From contig JACGCM010000635.1 in the NCBI GenBank assembly GCA_014058105.1, forward strand, positions 1-64,000: a stretch of DNA of 64,000 bases, written 5' to 3'. A model generated the notes under the pieces. The model had not been told where the DNA came from and did no database searches. It was given only the letters and a program-made list of their open reading frames with translations. Of this stretch, positions 49,265 to 60,454 are shown piece by piece. The translations under genes were made by a program, and so were the position numbers. Each line of letters opens with the position of its first letter. The first letter of the stretch is position 1. This stretch comes from Kingdonia uniflora (Eukaryota > Streptophyta > Magnoliopsida > Ranunculales > Circaeasteraceae).

Positions 49265-49818
49265 TATAGGGACCTAGCCCTCGATCAAAGAAAATTTGAA
49301 CAATTTCCAATTCAAAATACCTCCATTTCAAATTCCCGCACGTGACATGAACAGTCAACAATATCTCCTAGCCCACGAACTGATGAAGAACGTGGATCGA
49401 GTACAAAAAGAAAAACATGAACAAATCAAAGACACCTATCTCTCATAAACTCAGCAGTTACTCAGTCAACCACCACTTCTCACATTGTTCGGTGAACGTG
49501 CTTCAGCACGATAATGAACTGCGGGCAAGGCCTATATATGGAAAAAGTTCTAGGAGAGATAGAGACCAAAAAAAATATACGATAAAACACCAAGAAAACT
49601 AGATTTTTTAGATTCTTAAATACCAAATTTCTTATTTATAAGATCAAGTATTTCTAGTTTGAGAGATCACTTGTAATAAGATATCAGCCTCAAGCAATAA
49701 AAGTTACTGTTACTAAAACCCTCAACTTGAGGTCATGGTTTTTTACATATTTAAAGATTTTCCACGCTAAATTACCTGTGTCATTTCTTGCTTTACATTA
49801 GTTTTTGTCACAGGAACA
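49265..49818 (+). repeat. LTR, probably of the older Tat element
   Basis: Starts TATAGGGACCTAGCCC (TG end mutated to TA) after a purine tract and ends GTCACAGGAACA. Its right half resembles the inner element LTR (ACTAAAACCCTCAACTTGAG, compare CATCAAAACCTTCCTCGAGG), with a TATA-like CCTATATATGG near 49530 and CAATAAAAG near 49697. It is followed by TTGGTGTAAGAGC, which looks like a primer-binding site, so it may instead be a 5' LTR or a boundary in a recombinant array. Confidence 0.6.
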
Positions 49819-51257
49819 TTGGTGTAAGAGCTAATTCTGAGCTATATTGAGCTTACGAAATTAGGCCATTACATATACGGTGATATATATAGTAATGGAT
49901 TTTATATAAATCGTAGAGTACCATATGAGTAGATATATAGGAATCCAAATACGTCGAATGATATTTTACATCCTAGGTCTCCATGTTCCGTCATCTGGCT
50001 TATATTAGTTCACCTCTGACCATCAAATGAAATGTAAATAACTAGTTCTCCTCTCCTTAAAACAAGGGGTGCTTCCAGGTGTGCAAGTACATCAAACAGT
50101 TGTTTTATCCGCATTACCATATCTCTAGAGTCAATATATAAAGAACTATTGAGCAACTCAATCACTTGCTTGCGATACTTTTCAGTTTTATTATACTAAA
50201 TTGATTTATCCCATAAAGGTACTCAAATTAGATTAATGCCAAATTTCTAGGTTTTTTTTGTAAACCTGATTGGTTACGTCAAGTCTAGTAAATTAATTAT
50301 TCAAACAACACTTAAAGGTAAAGCATTTCCCATTGAGATAAGAACTTTTATACCAAAATCAATCATATCTCGATTATAGCCCCTCTTGGATGTAAAAATA
50401 TATTTTCTCACCATCCCCATGGTGTATGAGGCAACTGTATGCATTTCAATTAGGATCATTATTATGGTAACGATTCTGCTACATATGTTATCTTAATTCT
50501 ATCGAAATCAATTTAAGGGCACAAATTGATGATGTGTTTAATAAGCGAAAGCAAAAAATTAAGATCACACACAAAAAATTCAACGAAAACAAGCAACTCA
50601 GGCAAAGTAACCAAGTAGCTAGGCTTGTGTAGAACAAGTCTTCCTAATTCAACTCCAATTAGGAGCTTCTTATTTAATTAAAATTCTATAATAAAATGTA
50701 ATCCTTAAAAAAAAGAGTTTCTACAATAAATTTAATACTAAAATAAAAGAGAATATTTTGGAGAGGAGAAGAAAGAGGCCGACAAGCACCAGAGATGGAC
50801 GGGGGACAACCATGACATATCATACATGTTTATGCCTCCCCATCTACACCTTACAATAATTATTCCTTTAGGATTACAATCTTTACCACAATGACATTGT
50901 CCATTGATCAAATTATTTCATGGATTAGATTTCACTAGACTGTCGATGGTTTCAGCGTGTGCTCGAGCTATAAGATTTAATTCTAAGTGCATGGCCATGT
51001 TGTTATCTATTTTGATTTAAGTTATCTTATTTCTAGGAAGTGGACTAGAATAACCCAGCTCAAGCACAATGATCATACATTTTTAATGAACTGTATTACC
51101 CATAATGGATCTTCTACCCTTCCTATGAGTCGACGACTATTCATCATTGACACCAAAGAAGAATTTGACCCAATGCTTTATTTTAGCCTTAGTATTAAAA
51201 TTAAAAGTGCATTGACTATTCCTTAATAAACGAATACATGAAGCCTTTACTGTATGA
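49819..51257. other. No recognised feature
   Basis: A+T-rich sequence. No transposon ends, exons or tandem repeats that I can support. The open plus-strand stretch at 50987-51226 has no recognisable motif. Confidence 0.3.
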
Positions 51258-52040
51258 GGCCTAAACATATTCTCAAATTACAAACAGTACCCTGAAGTTT
51301 CAAAAACTCCACATTTACCCTAATTTTAAACTTTTTTTGCATTTTGTACCTTACTGGCTTAATAATTTAAGATTTCAAAAGAATGAAGTTTATTTTTATG
51401 CCTTCAATTCCAATATGATAAGGGGTTAATCGCGTACAATAAAAGGGAAACCAAAGATCGAAGTTCACAAAATTTACAAATCACAAATCAATTAAAGCCC
51501 ATTATTCAAATTTTTAACATTGTTCATACATAGTATGTAGAGAGAATTTTACTAATGAAAAACATAAAATTAAAATTAAATTTTCACAATACATCCAAGA
51601 ATCAACACATATTATAAAAGAGAACATGAAATGAACTTTTTAAGAAGCCTAGATTAAGAGCAAACTGCAAGTTCAAAATAAATCTTAATACATGCTGCAA
51701 AAAAAGAGAATTTAAATTGGAATCAAAAGATGTGTTGACCCATTGTCGCTAACCAATATAAATCACACAAGATTTAGATAGTCATGAATGTTTTTTTGGT
51801 AATAGGGAAAAGAAGTTTGTAATTATCGAGAAGATTTGTCGATGGTGACCACAATATTGAGTCATGATTTAGTCTTTTGAATTGTTGTAATGGATTATAG
51901 GAATAGGGATTAAAAAAAAGGTAAAATATGCATTTTTAAGTTTTAAGGTATATTGTGAAATAGAATGCTGAGATTAGGGTCATGGGAGAGTTTTTGAAAC
52001 TTCGAGGTGCCAAATATAATTCTTTAATTACTTTGGGCCC
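51258..52040. mobile_element. Non-autonomous inverted-repeat element (MULE- or MITE-like)
   Basis: The left end starts GGCCTAAACATATTCTC and contains CTGAAGTTTCAAAAACTC; the right end, on the minus strand, starts GGGCCCAAAGTAATTAAAG and contains CTCGAAGTTTCAAAAACTC. The inverted ends extend about 90 bases with mismatches (both continue into ...CCCTAAT). The interior, about 600 bases, is A+T-rich and non-coding. No clear target duplication was found, so the superfamily is open. Confidence 0.5.
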
Positions 52041-52199
52041 TACATAGTTATTCTTTCTAAATAAATTTTCTCCCCTACATGCCTTTTTTCCCTCTACTTT
52101 TACATAAGATATAATAATATCATATTTCCTACATGTTCAACATGTGTTCAAAAACAAAATAAAAATGAACGAAAGGTAAATAGAAAACCGATAATTGAA

Positions 52200-52845
52200 A
52201 CTTGCAGTCACTGCAATTTCCTTAAGACATATTTGACTCTGCGCTTGGTGCTTCATAGTTAATGGTGCCTGTCTCCCAAGATATAATGATTGAATCGTAC
52301 AGACTTGAAGTACTCAAGTCGATACGTCTGTTAAACTATCTGCGATATTACTCTCAAGAAGGAAGCAGTAAAAATGAATGAGATTTAGGTTTTTTCTGTG
52401 TTTCAAATAAACATAAAGAAGCTATTTATAAAGGAGAAGGGGACTTATTAAAGCACCTATTGGCAATGTTGTGCCCTAAGACACACCTCTGTGAAGAGTT
52501 GTAACTCTTGAGGAGAGTAACCAACTCCTGAATAAATACCCCAAAAATGACTAAGTGTAAACTAGAAATCCCCAAGGCCGAATCATAAACTTATAAGTAG
52601 TCTAGGTGAGTCATGGGTCGGGTCATGCAAGCAAGCCCATGGGCGTCCCCATATAGCAAGCCTTCACACACTCGCCTCACACATGCGTGAGGGTACCAGC
52701 TACTTACATATGCTACACAAGATAGTAATGTGCAACCCATAATAAAGTAAAAATCATATTATCACTTATCCAATGTGAAACTAAATAGAAACACCAAGTT
52801 TAACATTCAAATCAACTCAAACATGTGCATGTTTTCCAACAATCC
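52200..52845 (-). repeat. copia 3' LTR
   Basis: On the minus strand it starts TGTTGGAAAACATGCACATG at 52845. The part 52590-52845 matches 56627-56882. A TATA-like TTTATAAATAGC on the minus strand lies near 52421-52432. The end at about 52200 is estimated from the expected distance after the TATA box. Confidence 0.75.
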
Positions 52846-53409
52846 CCTACATTTGAAGGAAAATGGTAAAGTTGAAAGAAAAAAAATGATGAGAGTAAGG
52901 TTAGGAATGGTCCTGCATCGAAGAAGGTGTCTTGTGAACTTGAACCTTCCTTAGTGAAAACTATTAGACATTCTTGGCTAATTAGTGAACATGATGTCTA
53001 GAACTGTTCAGCCATTGGTGTAAACCTAGACAATAGTATTCACACACTTCCTTTCCTATCATAGGCCGCTCTAAAACCTGTATCTATTTTAGCCCTGGAC
53101 GATCTTGGATTCATGAGTGCTATTAGAGAATTTAGCCATCTCAATTCTCATGGAAACGACCCTCACTTCTTACTCACATAGTTGATTTCCTATTAAGAGT
53201 ACCCTACCATACTCTACTTGTATACACAAACTATAAGAATCATTAAAAATAAATTTTACCCTAAAATTCGCTGCAGGTTACATTATTACATCAGGAATGA
53301 GATGAAGACCTATTTTCTATAATGCTTAGGTGAATAACCCTCAACTAGTTTTCATATTGAACCTACATCTTAGAATCCTCCAATCAACTAGGTTAGGTTA
53401 CCATTAAGA

Positions 53410-53680
53410 TTACTTGTAGATTGGTTGCATTAATCCCATTCCTTTTGATGTGCAGTATACTTGCCCTTTCGACAACCCTTTTGGAAATGGATCTGCCAGG
53501 TTGTCTTGAGACTTTACAAAGCCAATAAATATTATTCCATTCGCAAGTAACTGCTTAGCGGTATTGTGCCTATGACGTACATGTCGTAACTTACCATTAT
53601 GCACTTGATTCATATCCCTTGCCATTGTTACTTGAATATCAAAATGAATAGATATAGCAGGCACAGGTTATGGCCATAAA
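53410..53680 (-). pseudogene. copia RNase H, C-terminal part
   Basis: Minus strand reads AISIHFDIQ (normally a SKHIDIRYHFIR-type block), RHRHNTAKQLLANG and GFVKSQDNLADPFPKGLSKG; the usual form is T-x-DQ-x-ADIFTKPL or ADPLTKGL. The frame then ends at 53410. The middle of RNase H (ARNPVFHERTKHIEID-type block) is partly scrambled between 53664 and 53764. Confidence 0.8.
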
Positions 53681-53763
53681 GGAATATCCTCTAGAAACTC
53701 TCAAAGTCATTCCGCTTCTTCTCCAGCTTTGTCCAATGTAATGAACATGGATTCTATGGTGGA

Positions 53764-54840
53764 TCAAGTTATACATGTTTGTTTTTGAGATTTCCATGAC
53801 ACTGCCGCACTGCCAAGTGTGAAAACATATCCACTAGTATATTTTAACTCATCAGAATCCAATATCCTATTTGCATCACTATATCCTTCAAGTACATCTG
53901 GATAAGCAGTGTAGTGCAAACCATAGTTTAAGGTGTACTTCAAGGACTTTAAAACCCTAAATCGTACTACCAAGTGTGCATCTCCTAGATTACTCGTATA
54001 ACGAGCCAGTTTACTTATTGTGTAAGTAATATTTGGTCTAGTGCAGCTCATAATATACATAAGACTACCTATGATATGTAAGTACTCAAGTTGAGAAATG
54101 TTTTTTCCCTTATTTTTTACTAAGTTTTGAGTTTTATCAATTGGTCTTTCAACACCTTTACACTCTAACTTATTGAATCTCTTATGCACGTTTTCTAAAT
54201 AATATGTTTGAGACAACACAATTCCCTGTGATGTCCTGCTAATCTTGATTCCAAGAATAGCATTTGCAATACCTAGATCCTTCATGTAGAAGTTCATGGT
54301 CAACATTTTCGTTGTGGACTTTATTACATTAATATTAGCTTCCAAAATCAGCATATCGTCTGCATATAGATATATAATCACGCATGCATCATCAATGCGC
54401 TTATAATAAACAAATTTGAAACATTCATTGATTTTAAATCCATCCTTGATCATAACACGGTCAAACTTTGCATGCCATTGTAAAAGCGCTTGTTTTAATC
54501 CATATAAAGACTTAACAAGTTTAAAAACTTTGTGTTCTTGTCATTTGACAATAAACCCTTCTGGTTTGTTCATATAAATTTCCTTATCTAATTCACCATT
54601 TAAAAAGATTACTTTCACATCCATTTGATGTATTTCAAGCTTGTGCAAAGCTGCAATAGCTACCAACATTTGTATAGACATTATCCTTATAACTGGAAAA
54701 TAAGTGTCAAAGTAATCTAGGCCTTCCTTTTGCCTAAATCCCTTAGCAACAAGTCGCACATTGTACTTGTCTATAGAACCATCAGGTTTTATCTTCCTCT
54801 TGAAGATCCATTTGCAACCTACATAATATAATCAATTTTA
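53764..54840 (-). pseudogene. copia reverse transcriptase
   Basis: Minus strand 54759-54541 reads RLVAKGFRQKEGLDYFDTYF, MLVAIAALHKLEIHQMDVKV and FLNGELDKEIYMNKPEGFIV, the first RT blocks of copia elements. After a shift, 54453-53764 holds [15 protein letters not shown] (YADD active site), [39 protein letters not shown] and the start of RNase H ([30 protein letters not shown]). The order is standard for copia. Confidence 0.93.
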
Positions 54841-55268
54841 CTATGCACTACCTCTTTTCAACTAGGAACCTCAGGAGTTAACATGGCCTCCTTGAAGGTT
54901 TAAAGCTTAATCTCTCACAGGTTAGTTAAATACTTTGGACGAATTCTTACAGATGCAGTCTAAACCTGTTTGCCACGTCGAAGTTCTATAGTTAATTCTA
55001 GAGTTTTTTCATAACTTTCAGGCTGAAGATCACTACTTAAATTAACATCATGTGATCTTTTCATAGAATTCAGAACATCACTCTTTTTGCTTGGGAAAAT
55101 ATTCTCAAAGAATATAGCATCACGTGATTCTATGATTATATTCTCATGTATATCAGTGATCTTTTATTTGTGTACCAGAAATCAGAATGCGCTACTATTA
55201 TTAGCTTTACCAATTAAAATGTAGTCAATGGTTTTTGGTCCTAATTTCACACGTTTGGGAACTGTAAC

Positions 55269-55287
55269 TTACACGTTTGCAAGGCAC

Positions 55288-55318
<31 letters not shown>

Positions 55319-55830
55319 AAACTTTAATGAATTTAAAGGAAGGTACTCTACCTTTCCAAATTTTATAAGGAATGCTATTAGTATTCTTATGGGGAATATT
55401 ATTGAGTAAATAGTTTACTGAAAGTAAAGCTTCCCCCCACAAGTTTTGTGGTAAACTAGAACTAATCAGCATAGCATTTACCATATCTTTTAAAGTTCTA
55501 TTTTTCTTCTCGGTAACTCCATTTTTCTTAAGTGTATGGTGAATAATCCCTTTCTGAGTACAAATCTTTTCAAAAACTGATGAAACATATTCATCACCTC
55601 TATCTGACCTTAGATATTTAATCTTCCTGTCAAGTTGATTCTCAACCTCATTTTTGTAAAGAGTAAACATCTCTAATGCTTCATCTTTACTTCGGAGTAG
55701 ATACACATGACTATACTTAGTACGGTCATTAATAAAATTAATAAAATATTTTTTCCCACTTCTTGTTTGGACGAATTTTAAGTTACATAAATCGATATAT
55801 ATTAATTCGAGACGTTTTGTCTTCCTTTAA
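55269..55830 (-). pseudogene. copia integrase core, with simple-repeat intrusion
   Basis: Minus strand reads LRSKDEALEMFTLYKNEVEN, IKYLRSDRGDEYVS (catalytic Asp), GIIHHTLKKNGVTEKKNRTL (Glu in EKKNRTL; usually ERKNRTL), LPQNLWGEALLSVNYLLNNI and WKGRVPSFKFIKV. At 55285-55320 a poly-C tract and a (CA)n tract interrupt the C-terminal part, giving VCVCVCGGGGGG in translation. The first Asp block lies in damaged sequence near 55700-55830. Confidence 0.9.
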
Positions 55831-56620
55831 TCAATGGAATAAAAGGGTTGTTTTACAAACTTTGCTTCAACACATGTTGTATATTTTTGTTTGCAATAAA
55901 TGTTGAATTTAGGCAACATTCTTATGTTCATTAATCTATGTAATGCACCAGTATTAACATGGCCTAATCCTTCATGCCAAACATTAAAAGACTCAAGAAT
56001 ATAAGTAGAACCTTCAATTTTATTGATAATCATTGGGGCTACATCAACATTAAACTTAAACAGACCATCACATAAGTAGCCCTTTACTACAAACATTCTA
56101 CTCTTAGCCAAGACAACATTTGTCCGACTACAAACCTTTCTTGCTTAAAACTACTCCAGAGACCAAATTCTTACGAATATCAAGAACATGCAGAACTTTA
56201 TTCAAAGTAAGTTCTATTCCTGATGTGAATTTTAGGATAACCTTTCTAACTTCTTCAACCACAGAAGTTGCAGTGTTTCCCATGTATAATTTTTCATCAC
56301 TATCTACTTTTTTGTATGACAAAATTTGGGTTTTGTCATAACAAATATGGTATGTGGTGTGTTGTTCCAGTATCAATCCACCAATCTTTGGTGTTACTGA
56401 ACAAGCTAACTTCAGAGACCACAGCAGAAAGGTTCTCCATTTTAGACATGTTGGCTTGAGCGGGCTGGATTTTTGTTAACTCACATTTATTTTTCCTCCA
56501 GTCCTTAGCGCGGTACCCTTTCTTTCCACATGTATGGCAGTTCCCAGAAAATTTCTTAAAGTCTTTTCCAGTCGGTCCTAGATTAGGGTTTTTAACCTTC
56601 TTCTCATTCTTCTTATGGGA
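55827..56620 (-). pseudogene. copia gag zinc knuckle, protease and GAG-pre-integrase
   Basis: Minus strand reads CHTCGKKGYRAKDWRKNK, a zinc knuckle whose His and last Cys have become Tyr and Trp. Protease follows: DWWIDTGTTHHI (DTG active site kept). Then GNTATSVVEEVRKVILKFTS, LHVLDIRKNLVSG and SKKGL. 56111-55827 holds the pre-integrase region (KGYLCDGLFKFNV, FNVWHEGLGHVNTGALHRL with the H...H zinc-binding residues, CVEAKFVKQPF). A shift separates the two halves. Confidence 0.9.
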
Positions 56621-56626
56621 TTTATG

Positions 56627-56882
56627 TAAACTTATAAGTAGTCTAGATGGGTTATGGGTCGGTTCGTGCAAGCAAGCCCATGGATATCCCCATATAGCAA
56701 GTCTTCACACACTCGCCTCACACATGTGTGAGGGTACCACCTACTTACACATGTTACATATAATAATAGTATATAACCCATAATAAAGTGAAAATCCTCT
56801 TTTCACTTATCCAATGTGGGACTAAATAGAAACACCAAGTTTAACATTCAAATCAACTAAAACATGTGGGTTTTTTCTAATA
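56627..56882 (-). repeat. Truncated copia 5' LTR (U3 only)
   Basis: Matches 52590-52845. Sequence identity to the left LTR stops at 56627, where the element's gag region begins directly. The outer end reads TATTAGAAAAAACCCACATG on the minus strand, against TGTTGGAAAACATGCACATG in the other LTR. Confidence 0.85.
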
Positions 56883-58989
56883 GTACAATATGGTATATAT
56901 GGATAATTGGATTCCATTAATAAAAACCAATTTAAATAGACGTCAAGGTGGTTAATCTGTGTATCGGTGCACAGTGATCATAAGAAGAAGAAAAATACTA
57001 CTACGAATATTGTAATACTATTGCGAATCTTGCAACCTAATAGGCAAATATTGCATATAATCCGAGTATATGTATGCAACAAATTCATTAAGAAAATTAT
57101 GTATAAGTATATTAAAACATAACTATAAAATTTAGGTAATCCATAAAGAGAATGAATAATTGAGATATACATATATATCAAGTAAGATCTAACAAACATA
57201 ACTTGAAAATCTAATCCCCGCTGCCAAGTAAAACTAGAAAATTTGAAGATGTCACGTAACAAACTAACATATCGTTGGTTTTAAGGGATGTCTTGGAATA
57301 TAGGTTTATCATACTTTAGGTTTTGCTTTGAACAATATCATTGAGTATCTCATATATCGTATCTCTAGCTTTATATTTTTCATAATAATATCATATATTA
57401 GTATTGTACATAATAGATTGAGTAATTACTGTGTACTGTATTTCGTATAGTATTAGAGTATACTCGTACAACATTTCCGCTGCATTGGAAAATGCGATAA
57501 TATGCAAAAAAGCGAGAAAAAAATGTGAGGAAATGGAAAGAAATATAACGCATTTGCGTTCGGTCACATTTAAGGGGTTGCGATGGATATGTGATGCGAC
57601 TCCAGATCGCATCTGTCGCATATGCGATCATATCTATCATATCTCACTTCCTTAGACGTATTGGGCGCTCCCATTGCATCCATTAGAAATTGAACTGACA
57701 AATTTACTAATGAGTTGTTGGATGCTTTAATTACTTAACCATGGATGAGTAGCGATGAGCATCATTCATATATATAACATCTTATATATAAATAAGATCT
57801 TAGAGAGGAATCAATTATTAGGTCAAATCAATGATTAGGAGTTTTCAATAATTAAGAGGAATCCTAAATGAAAATTAAAATAAATATAAGGATGTTTCAA
57901 AAACTGAAATGGCCTCAATCAATTCCTAGACCGGGGAATTGAGAAAGATCATGATGTGAATCGCCCTCTCACGGTCGTTTCTTAGAAGACAATTCTCATT
58001 GTCAACGGGTTATTTATATTTTTACTCTTTTAATTTAAGCCTTTCTATTAGAGATGCTTTGTAGGTTTTAGGGAGTTCCTAATTAACCAACACAAGGTTA
58101 AGATGGTACTTTTCTAGTTTCTAGAGTATTCTTAATTAGGGTTTCCACTCCTCTTGCGTTTTTTTAAAGGAATGCAAGTTTCTCTATTTTATTTGGTTGT
58201 TGAAGTTAAAAAATTATATTCAGTTATTTAGTTTATGTTTTAGAGTTAGAGAAAACCTTAATCTTAAATTAGGTTTAAATTAACGTAAAACACTTTTCAA
58301 TCTTGCTTCTGTGTCGAGAGTTTACGTTAGATCAAGAATTCCCACTATTTCTTAGATTAATGAACAGCTAACACAACTCTCTAGTATGGTATCCTGAGAT
58401 CGATTTGTACTATATTACTGTTCTTATATCTCATATCATTCCATTGAATTATGTACCTATTGATTGTCACTTCATTCCACACCATTAATCTATAGAATTG
58501 GTTATCTTGGATGTGTTCCATTTAGTGGGGGGGAGTGGTATAAAGTGGATACAGACTCACGTAATTTTGAGCAAAACATCAAGACTTAAGCAAAGCAAGG
58601 AAGATTATCACAAAATTGAAGGAAATAACACACAATTCAGGGTTATTATTCAAAATACAAAAAAACAAAAGATTTTCTCCATAACAAATCCACTACTAAA
58701 CACAGCCATAACCGAAGGCTACTCTGGAAAACACAAATTAATAATACAAAAATAGTAAGAATATGGGATTTCCTATATAAGAAAAGTGAGCTTAGTCTAG
58801 GGCTTATCTGATGGAAGTTGTTAATAGAAAATAACTTGTTTAGCTTCTAAGAGATTAAATAAAAGTTTTATCGAAAAGTAAATGACTAAGAAAAACTCCA
58901 AAGGATAAATGTAGAGTAGACACACTGAGACCTAATTAATAAACTCTATTAAGGTGAAGGGTGGACAAAAAAAAAGAATTATCCCTACA
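56883..58989. other. No recognised gene
   Basis: A+T-rich, with a short run of GCGAT/ATCGC words at 57565-57640, including the inverted repeat GATGCGA...TCGCATC (57594-57614). An open plus-strand stretch at 58498-58755 shows no family motif. Confidence 0.3.
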
Positions 58990-59571
58990 CTTATTATTTT
59001 TATTCACTTCCTCTGCTGCATCAGCTAAATCGTGACTCAAAAAGCAAAGAATTACCTCTCACCTATGCTTTTCTTTCATTTGCTTTACTGGATGAACAAA
59101 ATCGTAACTCTAAAGTTCTTTGGAATCCTGAGATTTTAACATCTCATCTCCAGTAGGCCAGTCATGTATAGAAATATGTGGCTTCCTTTGACACTTACAA
59201 GATGCTTTGAATCTTGGAACATATGTTTCATGGCGTACGACTAATCCCGTAAGAAGTTCCAAACAGTCACCTCATAACCTTGATGATCTACTTAGGAATT
59301 AGAATACAAAAGGATTAGAGCTTTTGACATAAAGGTAAGATTTTAGTTGAATGAGTGATTAATGCACTTAAACATGACAAACATTCATAAATAAATTTTT
59401 CCCAATTAATTTTTAGTCGTTAAAACACAACTAGGAGAGCCTAAATGAAAAGAAGACTTTCACCTCAACTTTGTCTTTATTGTTGAAGACTTGGGAGAAA
59501 TATTTGTTCCTAGCATTGCAAGCCATATCATCTGCCAACAATAGTATTATCCTCTCGTCGGATATTTAAAG
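58990..59571 (-). pseudogene. GPI8/PIG-K (GPI-anchor transamidase catalytic subunit) fragment
   Basis: GPI8 is the cysteine-protease-like subunit that attaches GPI anchors to proteins in the ER. Exon one (59464-59571, CAG acceptor and GTGAAA donor): [34 protein letters not shown]; the family reads [20 protein letters not shown]. Exon two (about 59060-59300): GYEVTVWNFLR, then after shifts VVRHETYVPRFK, SHIFLYMTG, GDEMLKSQDSKEL, stop, SYDFVHPVKQMKEKHR. The catalytic His region (TGHGGDEF) is broken by a frameshift right after TG. A second, diverged SHDLADA-like copy lies at 59000-59040. The N-terminus and the C-terminal half with the catalytic Cys are absent. Confidence 0.88.
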
Positions 59572-59914
59572 CTGTATTTTTTAACCTGATTAGAAAATGG
59601 AATATTCGCAACAAAAGTATTAAGATAAAGGAAGGGAAACATAAAAGAAAATCGTTTGCAACATGTCAACAAATATAAGGAATAAATTAACTAAAACCCA
59701 CCTGCCCATCTATAAAGAGTTGAAGTATTCACCTTGTGCCAATAATTAAACCTGGTCATGAAAATTTAGTTTATTAGCCATATTGGAAGATTTTTTAAGG
59801 AATAGTTGCTAAAAATGCACTTGACTGATTTAAAAAAAACTATGGTGGTGTAGCCCAATGTGATATTGTTTGTCTTGGATATATAAGCTATATCCAAGAA
59901 GCATTTTCTCTACC

Positions 59915-60115
59915 AATAACTGCTCACCCCAGTGGTTCGGTAGGGTTGCACCTACCTGAGGGTGAAGGGTTTGATTCTCACCACTGGTAAGTCTCGAGGT
60001 TGGTATGAGCTCGTCGGCCTGTGCCGGATTGCCCGGTTAGTGCAATTTACGGGCTATTGCGTTAGACCTAGAGGATCTACTAGGGAATTGACGGTATGAT
60101 CAGTAGCCCGGATGC
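59915..60115 (+). mobile_element. tRNA-derived SINE candidate
   Basis: Head contains CCCCAGTGGTTCGGTAGGG (A-box-like) and, 25 bases on, GGGTTTGATTCTCACCACTG (B box GTTTGATTC). A unique body with CGGATTGCCCGGTTAGTGCA and TAGCCCGGATGCAAG follows. This is the arrangement of plant SINEs transcribed by polymerase III. Target duplications and exact ends were not determined. Confidence 0.6.
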
Positions 60116-60193
60116 AAGATTTTATTCTCATGTCCGACACCATATCTGGTTTGACCAATTTCATAACACATACGATATATATCATTAGTGACA

Positions 60194-60440
60194 TGTTGGG
60201 TGTGTGCACAAGCATTACACATAATACGGGTCGATGGGACATGGGCGTTAGCCTTGTTAGGTTAGAATGGCATAATAGGAAGGTTTATATAACCTAGTCC
60301 TATATATACAAGGGGGGGGAGGGGGGTTCTATGCGCCGATAAGGGGATTGCACTTAAAGATGCGTGCTTACATTCTCCATACGTTACTAAGTATGATTGA
60401 TTATAGTTGAGATTTGTAGATCCTTCGGGAAATCCCAACA
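60194..60440 (+). repeat. Short copia-type LTR
   Basis: 247 bp starting TGTTGGG and ending CCCAACA, a perfect 7-bp inverted terminus. TATA-like CCTATATATACAAGG lies near 60299-60313. Directly followed by ATTGGTATCA, the start of an initiator-Met-tRNA primer site, so it is a 5' LTR. No second copy is seen in the window. Confidence 0.75.
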
Positions 60441-60442
60441 AT

Positions 60443-60454
60443 TGGTATCAGTTT
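60443..60454 (+). other. Primer-binding site, initiator Met tRNA type
   Basis: TGGTATCAGTTT after the LTR; the copia consensus is TGGTATCAGAGC. The first eight bases are kept and the last positions have changed. Confidence 0.7.

Larger units (their letters stand above)
52200..56882 (-). mobile_element. Ty1/copia retrotransposon, degraded and partly deleted
   Basis: Pol domains on the minus strand in copia order (protease, integrase, RT, RNase H) lie between two related LTR segments. The left one (to 52845) is the 3' LTR, preceded on the minus strand by the polypurine tract AATGTAGGGGAT. The right one (56627-56882) is only the U3 part of the 5' LTR and is joined directly to the gag zinc knuckle, so R, U5, primer site and most of gag are missing. 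Several frameshifts and stops occur. The lower boundary of the left LTR is uncertain by about 100 bases. Confidence 0.88.

Noticed and set aside
50987..51226. A small host gene.
   Set aside because: The frame shows no recognisable motif, no splice context and ordinary A+T composition.
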